Source: Moorena sp. SS36440bin_2
GTDB taxonomy: Bacteria > Cyanobacteriota > Cyanobacteriia > Cyanobacteriales > Coleofasciculaceae
DNA: 39,589 bases
Direction of reading: 5' to 3'
Assembly (NCBI GenBank): GCA_011524395.1
Contig: WTKN01000440.1
Coordinates: 1 to 39,589, forward strand
Shown here piece after piece: positions 1 through 8,791 of the stretch. A model generated the notes under the pieces. The model did no database searches. It saw only the letters and a list, made by a program, of their open reading frames with translations, and was not told where the DNA came from. How positions within the stretch are numbered: position 1 is the stretch's first letter; the number at the start of each line of letters is the position of its first letter. Both the position numbers and the translations under genes were made by a program.

Positions 1-110
1 ATGCAAAGCGCGAGTGGGGGTTTCCCCCGCGTGAAGGCGCTGCCTCCCCAAGACCGCTTAGGTGCCCTTGACCTACGCGAATTAAATTCGCTACGGGTCG
101 CACCTGAGGC
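1..110. repeat. GC-rich nested palindromic repeat
   Basis: The stretch opens with ATGCAAAGCGCGAGTGGGG, a 19-mer that recurs exactly at 12987-13005. It then contains a GGGGG-TTT-CCCCC hairpin and a larger nested palindrome whose outer arms are AGGTGC and GCACCT and whose centre is GCGAATTAAATTCGC. The text GCGCTGCCTCCC is also shared with the 13.1-kb region. A 78-codon frame runs through it from base 1 to 237, but its codons are mostly repeat, so I treat it as non-coding. This is a dispersed intergenic repeat, probably cut by the window edge. Confidence 0.6.
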
Positions 111-237
111 ATCGCTTTATATTTGGGTTGCCATTCGAGCTTTATACCGAAACAACAGAATTTTTGTAGGGTTTTGCCACCACCAAACTAATCAATCAAA
201 GTATGATAGTTGCGGTGGGACAAGGCGTGAGGTTTAA

Positions 238-713
238 ACCCCCACTGGCAAGCGCACCAACAGAAAGGCGCGAAATTAAAAATTGAAGTAAACCCACAAT
301 TGTTAAGAAGAGGCTGCCGGATTTAGGAGTCTGTTGACAGGGTTAAAGTCAACGTGGTTTTAACCCTCGGGCGTTGGGCTAACCACAGAATAAACACAGT
401 TTTAACCCGTTAAGATGTCAATATCAACCAATGTCAAGGAAATTAAATAACCAAGATGGAAGAAGAATCCTATTCTTACCGGTAGTCTGGGTATTATATA
501 ACAGAAGATTGTTCTGTGAAAAGCGTTTTTACTATCGCTAGACAAAAAAACCAAGACTATTAAAGAAGCCAGTCATAGGTCATAGAGAAAATATGAAGGA
601 TGAAGGGTGAAGTATCAAGTATGAAGTATCAAGGGTGAAGTGGAGCGATAGAACCTATGGCTCCTATGTTGATTAGACCCAATTACCAATTACCAATTAC
701 AATCAATGTCTAA
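238..713. other. Intergenic region with short repeats
   Basis: No gene is supported. The stretch contains two copies of GTTTTAACCC around 356-405, a tract of short tandem words (TGAAGTATCAAG type, about 595-640) and the triple repeat ATTACCA near 681-700. The ecfT promoter is presumably within it, but no clear -35/-10 pair stands out. Confidence 0.5.
608..634. repeat. 27-bp repeat shared with 12391-12417
   Basis: The words GAAGTATCAAG and TATGAAGTATCAAGG appear in tandem, and the same 27 bases occur again at 12391-12417. This is a low-complexity intergenic repeat of a type that multiplies by slippage. It has no visible coding or promoter role. Confidence 0.6.
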
Positions 714-1631
714 ATGAAACATGGACTTGATGCCTACGCTCACTTGGACTCCCCCATCCACAGTTGGGAACCTCGTGCCAAGCTAATTGCCTTATTGACC
801 CTAATTTTCGCGTTTTCCTTTGTACAGCATTTGATCGTGCTACCAGCGATGGTGGCTCTGACCCTAATTTTTTATCTAGTCTCTCGCCTGCCACTGTCCT
901 TTCTGTTGAATCGGTTGCGCTATCCGGGATTGTTTCTGTTAGGGATTACACTGCTACTCCCCTTCACAGTAGGCACTACCGTGATCATCCAGCTTGGTCC
1001 AATCGCCGTGCGACAGGAAGGACTGCTAACCCTAGTGCTGATTGCCACCCGTTTCCTATGTATTCTCACCATTAGTGTGATTTTATTTGGGACTGCACCC
1101 TTTTTGACCAACATCAAAGCTATGCGATCGCTTGGTCTGCCCTCACTGGTTGCGGATATGACTCTGTTGTCTTACCGCTATATTGAGCAATTTAGTAACG
1201 ACCTAGCTAAAATGAAGCGGGCAATGCAGCTGCGAGGTTTTCGTGGCAAAGGACCAAAGCTTTCATGGCAGGAATTTGGACGTCACCCGGTTGCTTCGTT
1301 ACTGGAATTTTTCGCCCGTAGTTACCGTAACCTAAGACTTTTAGCGTCCCTAACCGGAACACTTTTGGTTCGCAGTTACCAGCAATCCCAGCAAGTCTAT
1401 CAAGCGATGATTTTACGAGGGTATAGTAACACCTCTCAATTTATGGTTTCTGAGAGTTCTGGTATGACAATAGGGAGTAGAACACCGAGCTTTTCATTAC
1501 CGTTTCCTAGGGGAAAGCGTAGGTCGTCTAGTACAAACACTGTTAGTTTCCACCACTACATTGCTTTGGGAATCACTAGCTTGATTTCAGTAGGATTTGT
1601 GATCGCAGAAATTCTTTTAACAGAAGCATAA
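714..1631 (+). CDS. ECF-type transporter transmembrane protein (EcfT/CbiQ family)
   Basis: A 305-aa polytopic membrane protein, the scaffold subunit of an energy-coupling-factor ABC transporter that connects ATPases with a substrate-binding S subunit. The N-terminal three quarters hold about five hydrophobic helices (roughly residues 25-65, 68-90, 100-130), and a last helix ends the protein (about 282-301). Two Ala-x-x-x-Arg-Gly coupling motifs typical of EcfT are visible: AMQLRGF near residue 172 and AMILRGY near 230. The 268-aa ATPase at 1956 lies downstream in the same direction, after a 324-bp repeat-containing gap, and is the obvious partner. No S component is in the window, so the substrate (cobalt, nickel, biotin or another vitamin) cannot be told. 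The hydrophilic stretch at 242-280 before the last helix is longer than usual. Family call firm, substrate unknown. Confidence 0.85.
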   Translation: MKHGLDAYAHLDSPIHSWEPRAKLIALLTLIFAFSFVQHLIVLPAMVALTLIFYLVSRLPLSFLLNRLRYPGLFLLGITLLLPFTVGTTVIIQLGPIAVRQEGLLTLVLIATRFLCILTISVILFGTAPFLTNIKAMRSLGLPSLVADMTLLSYRYIEQFSNDLAKMKRAMQLRGFRGKGPKLSWQEFGRHPVASLLEFFARSYRNLRLLASLTGTLLVRSYQQSQQVYQAMILRGYSNTSQFMVSESSGMTIGSRTPSFSLPFPRGKRRSSSTNTVSFHHYIALGITSLISVGFVIAEILLTEA

Positions 1632-1955
1632 CCGCGCGGGAATTCAGACTCATCAATGATAACTAATTAATGGTAATCAAATCAAGGTAATATTGATTCC
1701 GGTTAACGACTTATAACTTTAGGGTTTGGGTTGGGGTTTTGTTAATTTAAATTAAATAAAATTAATAATTAAATTAACACTTAACACAATTCCCTCACCC
1801 CGACTATAAGTGATTAACCGGAATTAATATGGCTGAGAATTTACCCTAGCCTACACCGAACGCTATCAGGTGAACACACTTGATCCTTGGCCTTAAGGCC
1901 GTAGGCCACGCTCCGCGAACGGCCACACTAAGCGAACACACTTTAGACTTTTACC
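1632..1955. other. Intergenic gap within the transporter pair
   Basis: An AT-rich stretch (about 1740-1790, rich in TTAATT) is followed by a GC-rich dispersed repeat at 1895-1922 (AAGGCCGTAGGCCACGCT and continuation). That repeat recurs with one mismatch at 26925-26952, inside a transposase gene. No open frame is credible here. The gap may carry a separate promoter for the ATPase. Confidence 0.5.
1895..1922. repeat. 28-bp GC-rich dispersed repeat
   Basis: The 28 bases match 26925-26952 except for one position (CTCCGCG here, CTACGCG there). A related reverse-complement form lies near 36811-36830 (GGCGTGGCCTACGGCC). The internal GGCCGTAGGCC and GCG motifs allow a short hairpin. It is a member of the dispersed palindromic repeat family seen throughout the window. 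Confidence 0.7.
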
Positions 1956-2762
1956 GTGACCCAGCAAAAACAAGAATTTTTTTACCGAGAAGATTACATT
2001 GAACCGTATCAGTCACCTACTTCGTTACACTACGCCCTTGCCATTGATAGTCTGTATTTTTCCTACCCAGAGCAACCGGATAGTTTACGCAATATCAATC
2101 TCACCATTAAGCCAGGAGAACGGGTAGGTTTGATTGGGCCGAATGGTGCTGGTAAAACTACCCTATTTCTGACCATCTGCGGTGTTTTAAAACCAACTAG
2201 GGCAAGAGTAATGCTGTTATTTGGCAAACCCGTGGTAGTGGGTGAGTTTCGCTCAGAAATTGGTTTGGTGTTTCAGAATCCCGATGACCAGTTATTTTCC
2301 CCCTCGGTCTGGGATGACGTAGCCTTTGGACCAGAGAATATGGGGTTACCAGCGGTTGACGTGGAGCAGCGAGTTCAAGAAGCCCTATCCGTTACGGGTG
2401 TGGAACACTTAGCGGCTCGAGTTCCCCACAACCTGTCTGGGGGTCAGAAGTGTATGGTAGCGATCGCAGGGGTTTTAGCCATGGGTCCATCCCTAGTGCT
2501 TTACGATGAACCCAGTGCCAATCTTGACCTTCGTTCCCGGCGTCGCTTGATTAGCTTTTTGAAACGGTCCGAGGAGACAATACTGATTTCCTCCCATGAC
2601 CTAGAACTGATTTTAGAAGTATGCGATCGCGTTTTGCTACTTGACGAAGGGCAAATTATTGCTGACGGTCCTCCTCAACAGGTTATGGCTAATCAGCAGC
2701 TGATGGAGGCTCATGGTTTGGAAAAGCCTCACTCTATAGTGTCTGTTATCAGTAACCCTTGA
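1956..2762 (+). CDS. ECF/cobalt-type ABC transporter ATP-binding protein (EcfA/CbiO family)
   Basis: A 268-aa ATPase subunit that powers vitamin or metal uptake with an EcfT scaffold, acting on the cytoplasmic face of the inner membrane. In order: Walker A GPNGAGKTT (61-69), Q-loop VFQNPDDQLF (105-114), ABC signature LSGGQKC (160-166), Walker B LVLYDEP (180-186), D-loop NLD (189-191) and H-loop histidine 214 in SSHD. The QNPDDQ sequence around the Q-loop is the form typical of CbiO/EcfA. The signature ends in Cys where Arg or Gln is usual. A 28-residue extension precedes the core fold. The start is GTG, with no convincing Shine-Dalgarno. It forms a unit with the EcfT gene at 714. ECF modules often have two ATPases; only one is present here, so it may work as a homodimer. 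Confidence 0.9.
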   Translation: MTQQKQEFFYREDYIEPYQSPTSLHYALAIDSLYFSYPEQPDSLRNINLTIKPGERVGLIGPNGAGKTTLFLTICGVLKPTRARVMLLFGKPVVVGEFRSEIGLVFQNPDDQLFSPSVWDDVAFGPENMGLPAVDVEQRVQEALSVTGVEHLAARVPHNLSGGQKCMVAIAGVLAMGPSLVLYDEPSANLDLRSRRRLISFLKRSEETILISSHDLELILEVCDRVLLLDEGQIIADGPPQQVMANQQLMEAHGLEKPHSIVSVISNP

Positions 2763-2845
2763 AAAGTTAGTCGTTGGCGGTTGACTGTTTACTGTTAACC
2801 GTCAACAATGATTAACTGGGTCAGGATGGTGCTGGAGTAGATCAA

Positions 2846-3844
2846 TTACCTTCCCCACTTAAAAACTGCTGCTCCCCAAGTCAATCCTGCACCAAAGCCG
2901 GAGATAGCTATAATATCTCCTGATTTAATTTTCTCAAGCCGCACTGCTTCATCCAACACTATAGGTATAGAAGCCGCTGAGGTATTACCATATTGGGCGA
3001 GATTACTTAGAACCTTGTGCTTAGGTATCTTAAGACGTTGTGCAACTGCATCCAGAATCCGCTGATTAGCTTGATGCAAGACCAGCCAATCCACCTGTTC
3101 AGTGCTGATATCGGCTCGGAATAATGCTTTTTCAATCACTTCCGGTACCTTTTGCACCGCAAATCGATAAACCTCTTTGCCACTCATGGTAATGGGCTGA
3201 TAAGTCCCTTTAGCAACAGTCAAACCCTTGACAATTTCATGCTGTTGTGGTTCATAGGCTAACTGAAGACAGCTATTTTGGGTACCATCACTACGCAGTG
3301 CAAATCCCAGTAAGCGATCGGATTGATTTCCCTGCAAAACTACAGCCCCAGCACCATCTCCAAATAGTACACAAGTACTTCGGTCTGACCAATCAACCCA
3401 CCTTGAGATAATATCGGCACCAATCAGTAAGACATTTTGGTAAACGCCAGTGCGGATAAATTGGGACGCTGTAGCCAGTCCAAAGACGAACCCAGAGCAG
3501 GCTGCAGTTATATCAAAGGCAACTGCTTTTGATGCTCCCAGGAGTGCCTGAACTTGATTAGCACTGCCAAACATATCATCTGGGGTTGAGGTGGCTAGGA
3601 TAATCAGATCTAGGTCTTCAGGAGCAATTCCAGCCATAGCGATCGCACTATGAGCTGCCGTAGCAGCCATCTCACTTAGACTCCCTTGTGCATCCATCAG
3701 ATGCCGTTTCTGAATTCCGGTACGGCTGGTAATCCACTCATCCGATGTATCAACCATCTGGCTTAGTTGATGGTTATCGAGGGTAACCTCTGACGCTGCG
3801 GAACCACTTCCGGTAATAGCAATGCCTGTTCCTAGTTGATTCAA
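2846..3844 (-). CDS. fabH: 3-oxoacyl-[acyl-carrier-protein] synthase III (KAS III)
   Basis: A 332-aa condensing enzyme that starts fatty acid synthesis by joining acetyl-CoA with malonyl-ACP in the cytoplasm. The Cys-His-Asn triad is complete: Cys116 in DITAACSG, His257 in LVLHQAN and Asn287 in YGNTSAAS. The length and the thiolase-fold landmarks (DEWITSRTGI near 35-44, FGDGAGA near 161-167) are normal. The start is TTG, preceded by GGAGAAG only four bases upstream; an in-frame ATG at a better distance was not seen. It lies downstream of plsX on the same strand, the plsX-fabH order known from many bacteria, but a 201-bp gap containing a strong hairpin separates them. Confidence 0.95.
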   Translation of the reverse strand: MNQLGTGIAITGSGSAASEVTLDNHQLSQMVDTSDEWITSRTGIQKRHLMDAQGSLSEMAATAAHSAIAMAGIAPEDLDLIILATSTPDDMFGSANQVQALLGASKAVAFDITAACSGFVFGLATASQFIRTGVYQNVLLIGADIISRWVDWSDRSTCVLFGDGAGAVVLQGNQSDRLLGFALRSDGTQNSCLQLAYEPQQHEIVKGLTVAKGTYQPITMSGKEVYRFAVQKVPEVIEKALFRADISTEQVDWLVLHQANQRILDAVAQRLKIPKHKVLSNLAQYGNTSAASIPIVLDEAVRLEKIKSGDIIAISGFGAGLTWGAAVFKWGR

Positions 3845-3963
3845 GGCTCTTCTCCATCAGTTGCATCCCATGTTTTTCTCTTCCCAAGTTTGCTGCTTAG
3901 GGAGAAGACAAAAAGACTGGTCATTGGTCTATCTTGCCATCAATGCCACACTCAACTATAGCA

Positions 3964-3998
3964 CACAAGCCTTAAACAACTATGTTGTGAGGCTTGTG
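3964..3998. other. Hairpin between plsX and fabH
   Basis: Arms CACAAGCC (3964-3971) and GGCTTGTG (3991-3998) are perfect. A second inner pair, ACAAC/GTTGT (3976-3980 and 3984-3988), closes around a three-base loop. There is no T-run on either side, so it is not a classic terminator. It could be an mRNA-processing or stabilising element between plsX and fabH, or a dispersed repeat. Confidence 0.6.
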
Positions 3999-4045
3999 GG
4001 ACGCTCAAGCTAAGAATCTGCCATGATCACGGAACCGATCATGCC

Positions 4046-5095
4046 TTACTCCTCACTGCTGGAATTACTAGCCACTGATTTCTTAGACTTTTTGAAGTGA
4101 TTAGCTTTAATCCGCTCTAGTACTTGGTGATCAATGGCTTCTTTAGCCAACCGAATGGCGTTAAAAATCGATGGGGCTTGGGAGCTACCGTGACTAATAA
4201 TACAAATTCCTGCCACCCCCAAGAGTAGAGCACCGCCATGTTCGGCATGATCCATACGCTGCTTAATCCGCTTCAAGTTGGGTTTTAACAAAGCTGTACC
4301 TAGCTGACCTTGTATCCCTTGAGGTAGTTCTTCTCGGATAATTTGCAGCATCACCTCCCCTACTGCTTCGGCAAACTTGAGCAGTATATTGCCCACAAAA
4401 CCATCGCACACAATTACATCAAATTGACCTGAGAGTACATCTCTACCCTCAGCATTGCCAATAAAGTTTATTCTGGAATTCTTTCGTAGCAGTTGATGAG
4501 TACGGATGGCCAAATCATTGCCTTTACACTCTTCTTCACCAATATTTAGCAGACCCACCTTAGGCTCTTCCATGCCCAAGACATACTTGCTATATACTGA
4601 CCCCATGATGGCAAACTGCTCTAGATATTTAGGGCGACAATCCACAATTGCCCCCACATCCATTATAATCACTGGCTTGCCAGCCATGATGGTAGGAAAC
4701 ACTGCGCCAATTGCGGGACGGTCAATCCCTGGCAGACGCCCTAAGCGCAATAGAGCCGCTGCCATGGCTGCCCCAGAGTGCCCAGCACAGACTACAGCGT
4801 CAGCACGTCCTTGCTTGACTAAGTCCATGGCTACGTTAATAGAAGCCTTGGGCTTACGCTTCAAGGTCACCAAGGGTTCTTCATCCATGGCAACGACACC
4901 ATCAGCAGCTACAATTTCTATCTGACTTGATCCGTGGTGTTGGGAAATAGAGGATCTAATTTGCTCAGGATCCCCTACCAACAATACCTCTACCCCTAAT
5001 TCAGCTTGTGCTCTAATAGCTCCAGCAACTATTTCATGGGGGGCATAATCCCCGCCCATAGCGTCTATTGCGATTCGTGCGCCAGTCGATGCCAT
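4046..5095 (-). CDS. plsX: Phosphate acyltransferase PlsX
   Basis: A 349-aa peripheral enzyme that makes acyl-phosphate from acyl-ACP, the acyl donor for the first acylation of glycerol-3-phosphate in membrane lipid synthesis. The family N-terminus IAIDAMGGDYAP (residues 8-19) is clear, followed by DGVVAMDEEP, VCAGHSGAAMA and the late HAEHGGALLLGV motif typical of PlsX. The length is normal, and the C-terminus ends in a Ser-rich tail. The start is ATG with only a weak purine stretch upstream. It precedes fabH on the same strand, joining phospholipid and fatty acid initiation. The 297-bp region to the divergent PBP4 gene contains a MITE copy. Confidence 0.95.
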   Translation of the reverse strand: MASTGARIAIDAMGGDYAPHEIVAGAIRAQAELGVEVLLVGDPEQIRSSISQHHGSSQIEIVAADGVVAMDEEPLVTLKRKPKASINVAMDLVKQGRADAVVCAGHSGAAMAAALLRLGRLPGIDRPAIGAVFPTIMAGKPVIIMDVGAIVDCRPKYLEQFAIMGSVYSKYVLGMEEPKVGLLNIGEEECKGNDLAIRTHQLLRKNSRINFIGNAEGRDVLSGQFDVIVCDGFVGNILLKFAEAVGEVMLQIIREELPQGIQGQLGTALLKPNLKRIKQRMDHAEHGGALLLGVAGICIISHGSSQAPSIFNAIRLAKEAIDHQVLERIKANHFKKSKKSVASNSSSEE

Positions 5096-5217
5096 TGCTC
5101 AAAGTTTATAGAAACCTTCCACATCTTACCAGAACCATTACCTGGAATAGTAAACAATGTGATCTGTTTGACTTGAGGTTTGGGAGCGGTTAAGCCTTGG
5201 ATGGTGACATGTTCTTA

Positions 5218-5303
5218 AAGTTACCGTAAGAATAGGGTCGCCTTATAACAACAGTTTTAACCCTTTTCCCATAGCCGACCAACCATAAAGGCTCCACTAT
5301 TAA
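5218..5303 (+). repeat. MITE-like palindromic element, copy A (inverted loop)
   Basis: It starts with AAGTTACCGTAAG, the flank also found in copies B (17379-17468) and C (31800-31891). The arms AATAGGGTCGCC and GGCTCCACTATT are degenerate. The central part (GTTTTAACCC through CCATAGCCGACCAACC) is the reverse complement of the loop of copy B, so the loop is flipped relative to the left flank. It lies between plsX and the PBP4 gene and may separate their promoters. Confidence 0.7.
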
Positions 5304-5392
5304 TCAGGTTTCGTCTTCTCAACATAACTGTTCAGTAGCAGCATTGAGTATCTAAAATAGAGCAGCCTCAAGAAACAAATGTGGTGTAGTGA

Positions 5393-6724
5393 ATGCTAAA
5401 ACAACTTGCTGCTGGGATCCTGGCCGGTGCGTTTGTCGTTATATCTGTGAAACTTTGGAGAAGTCTACAACCGATCAACCTTGATCAAGCTCAACTGATG
5501 GCTTGGCGGGATACCTCCTTGTTTAGCTTGCCAGCTGAACCAGACCCGTCTGCTGAAGCGATTGTGGATGAATTCATAGGGAAATGGCGTGTTCAAGGTT
5601 CAGCAGTTAAGCAAGGAGTATGGATTCAATCGGGACTGACTAGACTCGCGACCCACCGGGGAAATGTTCCAATACCCGCAGCTTCAATCACAAAAATTGC
5701 TACTAGTCTAGCGGCATTACAGCAATGGGGACCAGCTCATCAATTTGAAACTAGAGTCAGTGCCACCGGAATAGTTAAAGATGGGGTATTGCAGGGAGAT
5801 TTGGTAATTACTGGTGGTAGCGACCCGTTTTTTGTGTGGGAAGAAGCGATCGCATTGGGTAATAGCCTAAATCAACTGGGAATCCGCCGGGTCACTGGGA
5901 ATTTAGTCATCATTGGCAATTTCACTATGAATGATAAGGACAACCCAGAAATTGCTGGTGGGCATCTCTTGCAAGCCTTAAAATCCAGCAGCTGGTCTTG
6001 GCAGATTGTCCGCGAGTATCAATCCATGCCCAAAGGAACCGAGAAACCCCAATTAGAAATTGCTGGTAATGTAGTCGTATCTGATACTCCCATTCCGAAG
6101 CAAGAATATCTGTTACTCCACAAGTCCTTGCCCCTGGTAGATATTCTTAGAGAGATGAACATCTACAGTAACAACGACGTATCTCAGATGTTGTCTCAAG
6201 CCATTGGGGGTGCTCAGACAACCGCTCGGTTGGCGGCTAGGTCAGCTGGTGTACCCGGTAGCGAAATTCAGTTGATTAATGGCTCTGGTTTAGGTATGGA
6301 GAATCGAATTTCCCCCCGTGCTGCTTGTGCTATGCTCATGGCTATTGAGCGCTTTTTACAGCCTTACCAGCTTAATCTTAGGGATGTCTTCCCCCTAGCT
6401 GGACGGGATACTAAGGGAACCATGCTCGACCGTAACATTCCCCAAGGAGCTGTAATTAAAACCGGAACTCTCAGAGAAGTTAGTGCTCTAGCTGGTTTTC
6501 TCCCAACACGCGATCGCGGTTTAGTGTGGTTTGCCATCATTAATGGTGGCAACGATATCCTAGAATTTCGGGCAAAACAGGATCAGCTACTGCAACGCCT
6601 GTCTGTCGAGTGGGGTGCCCTTACCCAAAAGAGTGACAATCAAACCCATAAACCATTGATCATTGGTGATCCCAAGCGTATTGAAAAAATCAGCAGTGCC
6701 TTGCTCATTGAAAATTCAAAATAG
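5393..6724 (+). CDS. dacB: D-alanyl-D-alanine carboxypeptidase/endopeptidase, PBP4 (S13) family
   Basis: A 443-aa periplasmic enzyme that trims or cleaves peptidoglycan cross-links. An N-terminal hydrophobic segment (about 4-19) is followed by Arg and Lys and can act as signal or membrane anchor. All three penicillin-binding motifs are present: SITK (98-101) with nucleophile Ser98, SNN (259-261) and KTG (356-358). The spacing between the first two (about 160 residues) shows the insertion that marks the S13 class. The insertion is somewhat shorter than in E. coli DacB. The ATG start at 5393 has no strong Shine-Dalgarno. It stands alone on the plus strand between plsX and lptC, which face the other way. 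The assignment to the S13 class is firm; the dacB name is by family. Confidence 0.88.
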   Translation: MLKQLAAGILAGAFVVISVKLWRSLQPINLDQAQLMAWRDTSLFSLPAEPDPSAEAIVDEFIGKWRVQGSAVKQGVWIQSGLTRLATHRGNVPIPAASITKIATSLAALQQWGPAHQFETRVSATGIVKDGVLQGDLVITGGSDPFFVWEEAIALGNSLNQLGIRRVTGNLVIIGNFTMNDKDNPEIAGGHLLQALKSSSWSWQIVREYQSMPKGTEKPQLEIAGNVVVSDTPIPKQEYLLLHKSLPLVDILREMNIYSNNDVSQMLSQAIGGAQTTARLAARSAGVPGSEIQLINGSGLGMENRISPRAACAMLMAIERFLQPYQLNLRDVFPLAGRDTKGTMLDRNIPQGAVIKTGTLREVSALAGFLPTRDRGLVWFAIINGGNDILEFRAKQDQLLQRLSVEWGALTQKSDNQTHKPLIIGDPKRIEKISSALLIENSK

Positions 6725-6749
6725 CAAATAGATATCGAGTTGGCTTCAC

Positions 6750-6810
6750 CGTTGACGGTCAACTTTTGTCAACGGTAAACTTTGGTCAACGGTCAACAGT
6801 CAACGGTCAA
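6750..6810. repeat. Short tandem GTCAACG-type repeats
   Basis: Variants of GTCAACGGT, GTCAACAGT and GTTGACGGTCAAC follow one another for about 60 bp between the PBP4 gene and lptC. Similar words (GGTTGACTG, GTTAACCGTCAAC) occur at 2770-2805. These resemble the short tandemly repeated sequences found in intergenic DNA of filamentous cyanobacteria. Because both orientations occur, the stretch can also fold on itself. Confidence 0.6.
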
Positions 6811-6884
6811 GGGTTAAGCAACGGCTCCAAAGCCAGTCTCAGCAATAAATTAATTTAGGCTACAGTCAACCTTTAAACTTAAAC

Positions 6885-6926
6885 CTTCAACCTTGGCCAA
6901 AAGGCCACGCGTGCGCGTTCAACTTT
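6885..6926. repeat. Dispersed palindromic repeat with GGCCAAAAGGCC core
   Basis: It carries TTGGCCAAAAGGCCACGC followed by GTGCGCGTTCAA, with TTCAACC on the left, so both ends of the element carry TTCAA words. The core GGCC-AAAA-GGCC can form a hairpin. It lies just downstream of the lptC stop codon and could end lptC transcripts, but it has no T-run. It belongs to the same GC-rich repeat family as 1895-1922. Confidence 0.55.
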
Positions 6927-6934
6927 AAGCCAGC

Positions 6935-8077
6935 TCAAGGAATAATTTCTGTTACCACTCTTTCCCCAACACCACTAGTTACTAAAATATCTTGAGCTTC
7001 AAGGTTACCCACTGCCTTATCACCAGTCGTATTAAATTGGGGTGAAACTTGTTCATATATTACATTACCTGAGGCTTCCATCTGTTGGGTGGGGATATTC
7101 CAAGTTAGCTGATTAGCGTATAGTTTGGCTTGCTTACGGCTTCCCTCCCCTTGTACTCCTCCAGTTAACCGAACTACTTTCTTACCCAAATCTACCCGTC
7201 CCCTGTTAGCTGTTACCATTAATTTCTCCTTCTGGTGAACAATTCTAACCGGCTGATCGGACACAACAGTTTTATCATTCAAATTCCAAACTGCTGAATT
7301 ACTCGATATCAGGACCGGTGGTTCGACCGAAGTCAACTGCACATTTTTCTTGAGAGTTGCTATATTTGCCTTAAGGTTTACCTCAGAATTGTCTGCTTCC
7401 ACTCGTTCTGTTACTATCTTATTTTGATAGCGCTCAATAAGTATCCTTTTGTTACTAATTACCTTCTGTTGTTCAATTTGCCAGAGCAAACGTTCTGTTT
7501 TCATTTGCAAGTTTGGGTCTTTCGATATGGCTGCTACTTGACCAATTAATTCCAACTTCTGGGTTCGACTTAAGTAACGCCCTTCTTTTGCGGATGCTTG
7601 TAGTTTAGGGTGATTACCTTTAACGTTATTGCGGATAACTAACAAATCTTCCTTAGGTTTCCACTCAGATTCATCACCTCGTAACACAGCACCATTACGG
7701 GGATCAGTAGCCGTGACCTGACCTTTGAGAAACACTATCTCACCATTCTCTAGGATTTTCCCACTCTCGGCTGACACCTGTAAAATCAGTTTCCCATCTT
7801 GATACAAATCCCCATTGGGTTTGTCAATGTAAGCGATTTTTCTATCTGGAGAGTAAGTCGCTTTGTCTCCTGTAACTTTCCATAGAGGACGACCTTGCTT
7901 ATCTGACTGATCTAGAGTGACGTTTTTAAAGACTAGACTTCCTTCAATTTTTTCAGTAACTTTAGTGTCTTCCTGAACTTGATTTAATGATTTAGGCTCA
8001 CTCTTACAACCAGATAATGAGTAAACCGTGACAATCAAAATAAAAAAATTAAGACATTTCTTGGAATATAAAAACAT
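6935..8077 (-). CDS. lptC: LptC-type LPS export lipoprotein
   Basis: A 380-aa protein with a lipoprotein signal: hydrophobic residues 10-20 and lipobox LSGC ending at Cys24. The rest is rich in beta strands with repeating phrases (LVFKNVTLDQSD, VWNLNDKTVVSDQPV, LTWNIPTQQMEASGNV), the pattern of the LptA/LptC beta-jellyroll family that forms the periplasmic bridge carrying lipopolysaccharide from inner to outer membrane. Cyanobacterial LptC proteins are about twice as long as the E. coli one, matching this length; two tandem jellyroll units are likely. It stands alone on the minus strand with a long 5' region holding two hairpins. No other lpt gene is visible. Confidence 0.85.
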   Translation of the reverse strand: MFLYSKKCLNFFILIVTVYSLSGCKSEPKSLNQVQEDTKVTEKIEGSLVFKNVTLDQSDKQGRPLWKVTGDKATYSPDRKIAYIDKPNGDLYQDGKLILQVSAESGKILENGEIVFLKGQVTATDPRNGAVLRGDESEWKPKEDLLVIRNNVKGNHPKLQASAKEGRYLSRTQKLELIGQVAAISKDPNLQMKTERLLWQIEQQKVISNKRILIERYQNKIVTERVEADNSEVNLKANIATLKKNVQLTSVEPPVLISSNSAVWNLNDKTVVSDQPVRIVHQKEKLMVTANRGRVDLGKKVVRLTGGVQGEGSRKQAKLYANQLTWNIPTQQMEASGNVIYEQVSPQFNTTGDKAVGNLEAQDILVTSGVGERVVTEIIP

Positions 8078-8791
8078 ATGGTATGGGTTAAGAGAGTGTG
8101 ATTAGGATAAATTACTATAAAATAATCGAGACAAAGCTTACTCACAAAGACTTGTCTCGATTTAGAAAAGTAATTTTTATAAAAATTGATTTCTATGAAA
8201 TGCTATACTAGTTATTACTACTTATAATTCGTGTAAAAATCACCTGAACAGTTTTTTGGCTGGGAGCGATCTCTCATAATTTATGAGAGATAAAATTTGT
8301 ACAACTTATTTTTACATGGCTCCTTAGTTATTAGAAGTTTTTATAACCTCTATAGTTCCTGGGAGGCAACAAGCGCCCCAAAGTCTTTTCCAACTTTAGG
8401 TTTAAGCTTAGTAATATCCTAAACTATCCCTAGACAGTCATGAGCATATTTTCAGTTAGTGAGAACTCAATCCCTGATTATTTCCTTCAACTTGGATATA
8501 AGTTTTCTAACTGAATTGACCAAACCGAGATGAGTTAATGATTATAGGCGACCTGTTACCCTCTCAGCTATACTTGACTTAGTTGGTTAGCTTTCAGTTT
8601 TTAGATGGTTTACCCTACTCCATGAAGAAAGTCTGTATTTCAACTATAGCAGGGCAAAGCATCGGACATAAACTATAGGTGTTCAGCCATTAATTACTGC
8701 CCGAATGCTACAAGACATGAAAAATAAACGCCCAAACACTTAAATCGTAGTTTGGACCCCATCAGACATGCCCTCATCATTAATCACCAAA
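8078..8791. other. 714-bp intergenic region with two inverted repeats
   Basis: No gene is supported. Two inverted repeats are present: TCGAGACAA/TTGTCTCGA (8126-8134 and 8152-8160), just upstream of lptC, and the near-perfect palindrome ATCTCTCATAA-T-TTATGAGAGAT (8269-8291). The rest is AT-rich and without open frames. The lptC promoter should lie at the left end. The first inverted repeat is placed where a leader hairpin or an operator for lptC could be. Confidence 0.55.
8269..8291. promoter_or_regulatory. 23-bp near-perfect palindrome, possible operator
   Basis: Eleven-base arms ATCTCTCATAA and TTATGAGAGAT surround a single T. The size and symmetry fit a dimeric regulator site, but the palindrome lies about 190 bp upstream of lptC and no partner copy was noticed, so function is open. 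Confidence 0.35.

Noticed and set aside
1-237. Open frame of 78 codons at the window start
   Set aside because: It runs through palindromic repeat sequence shared with 12987-13005 and has no family resemblance or ribosome site.
6885-6926. lptC terminator
   Set aside because: It has a short hairpin but no T-run and matches a dispersed repeat, so I list it as a repeat only.
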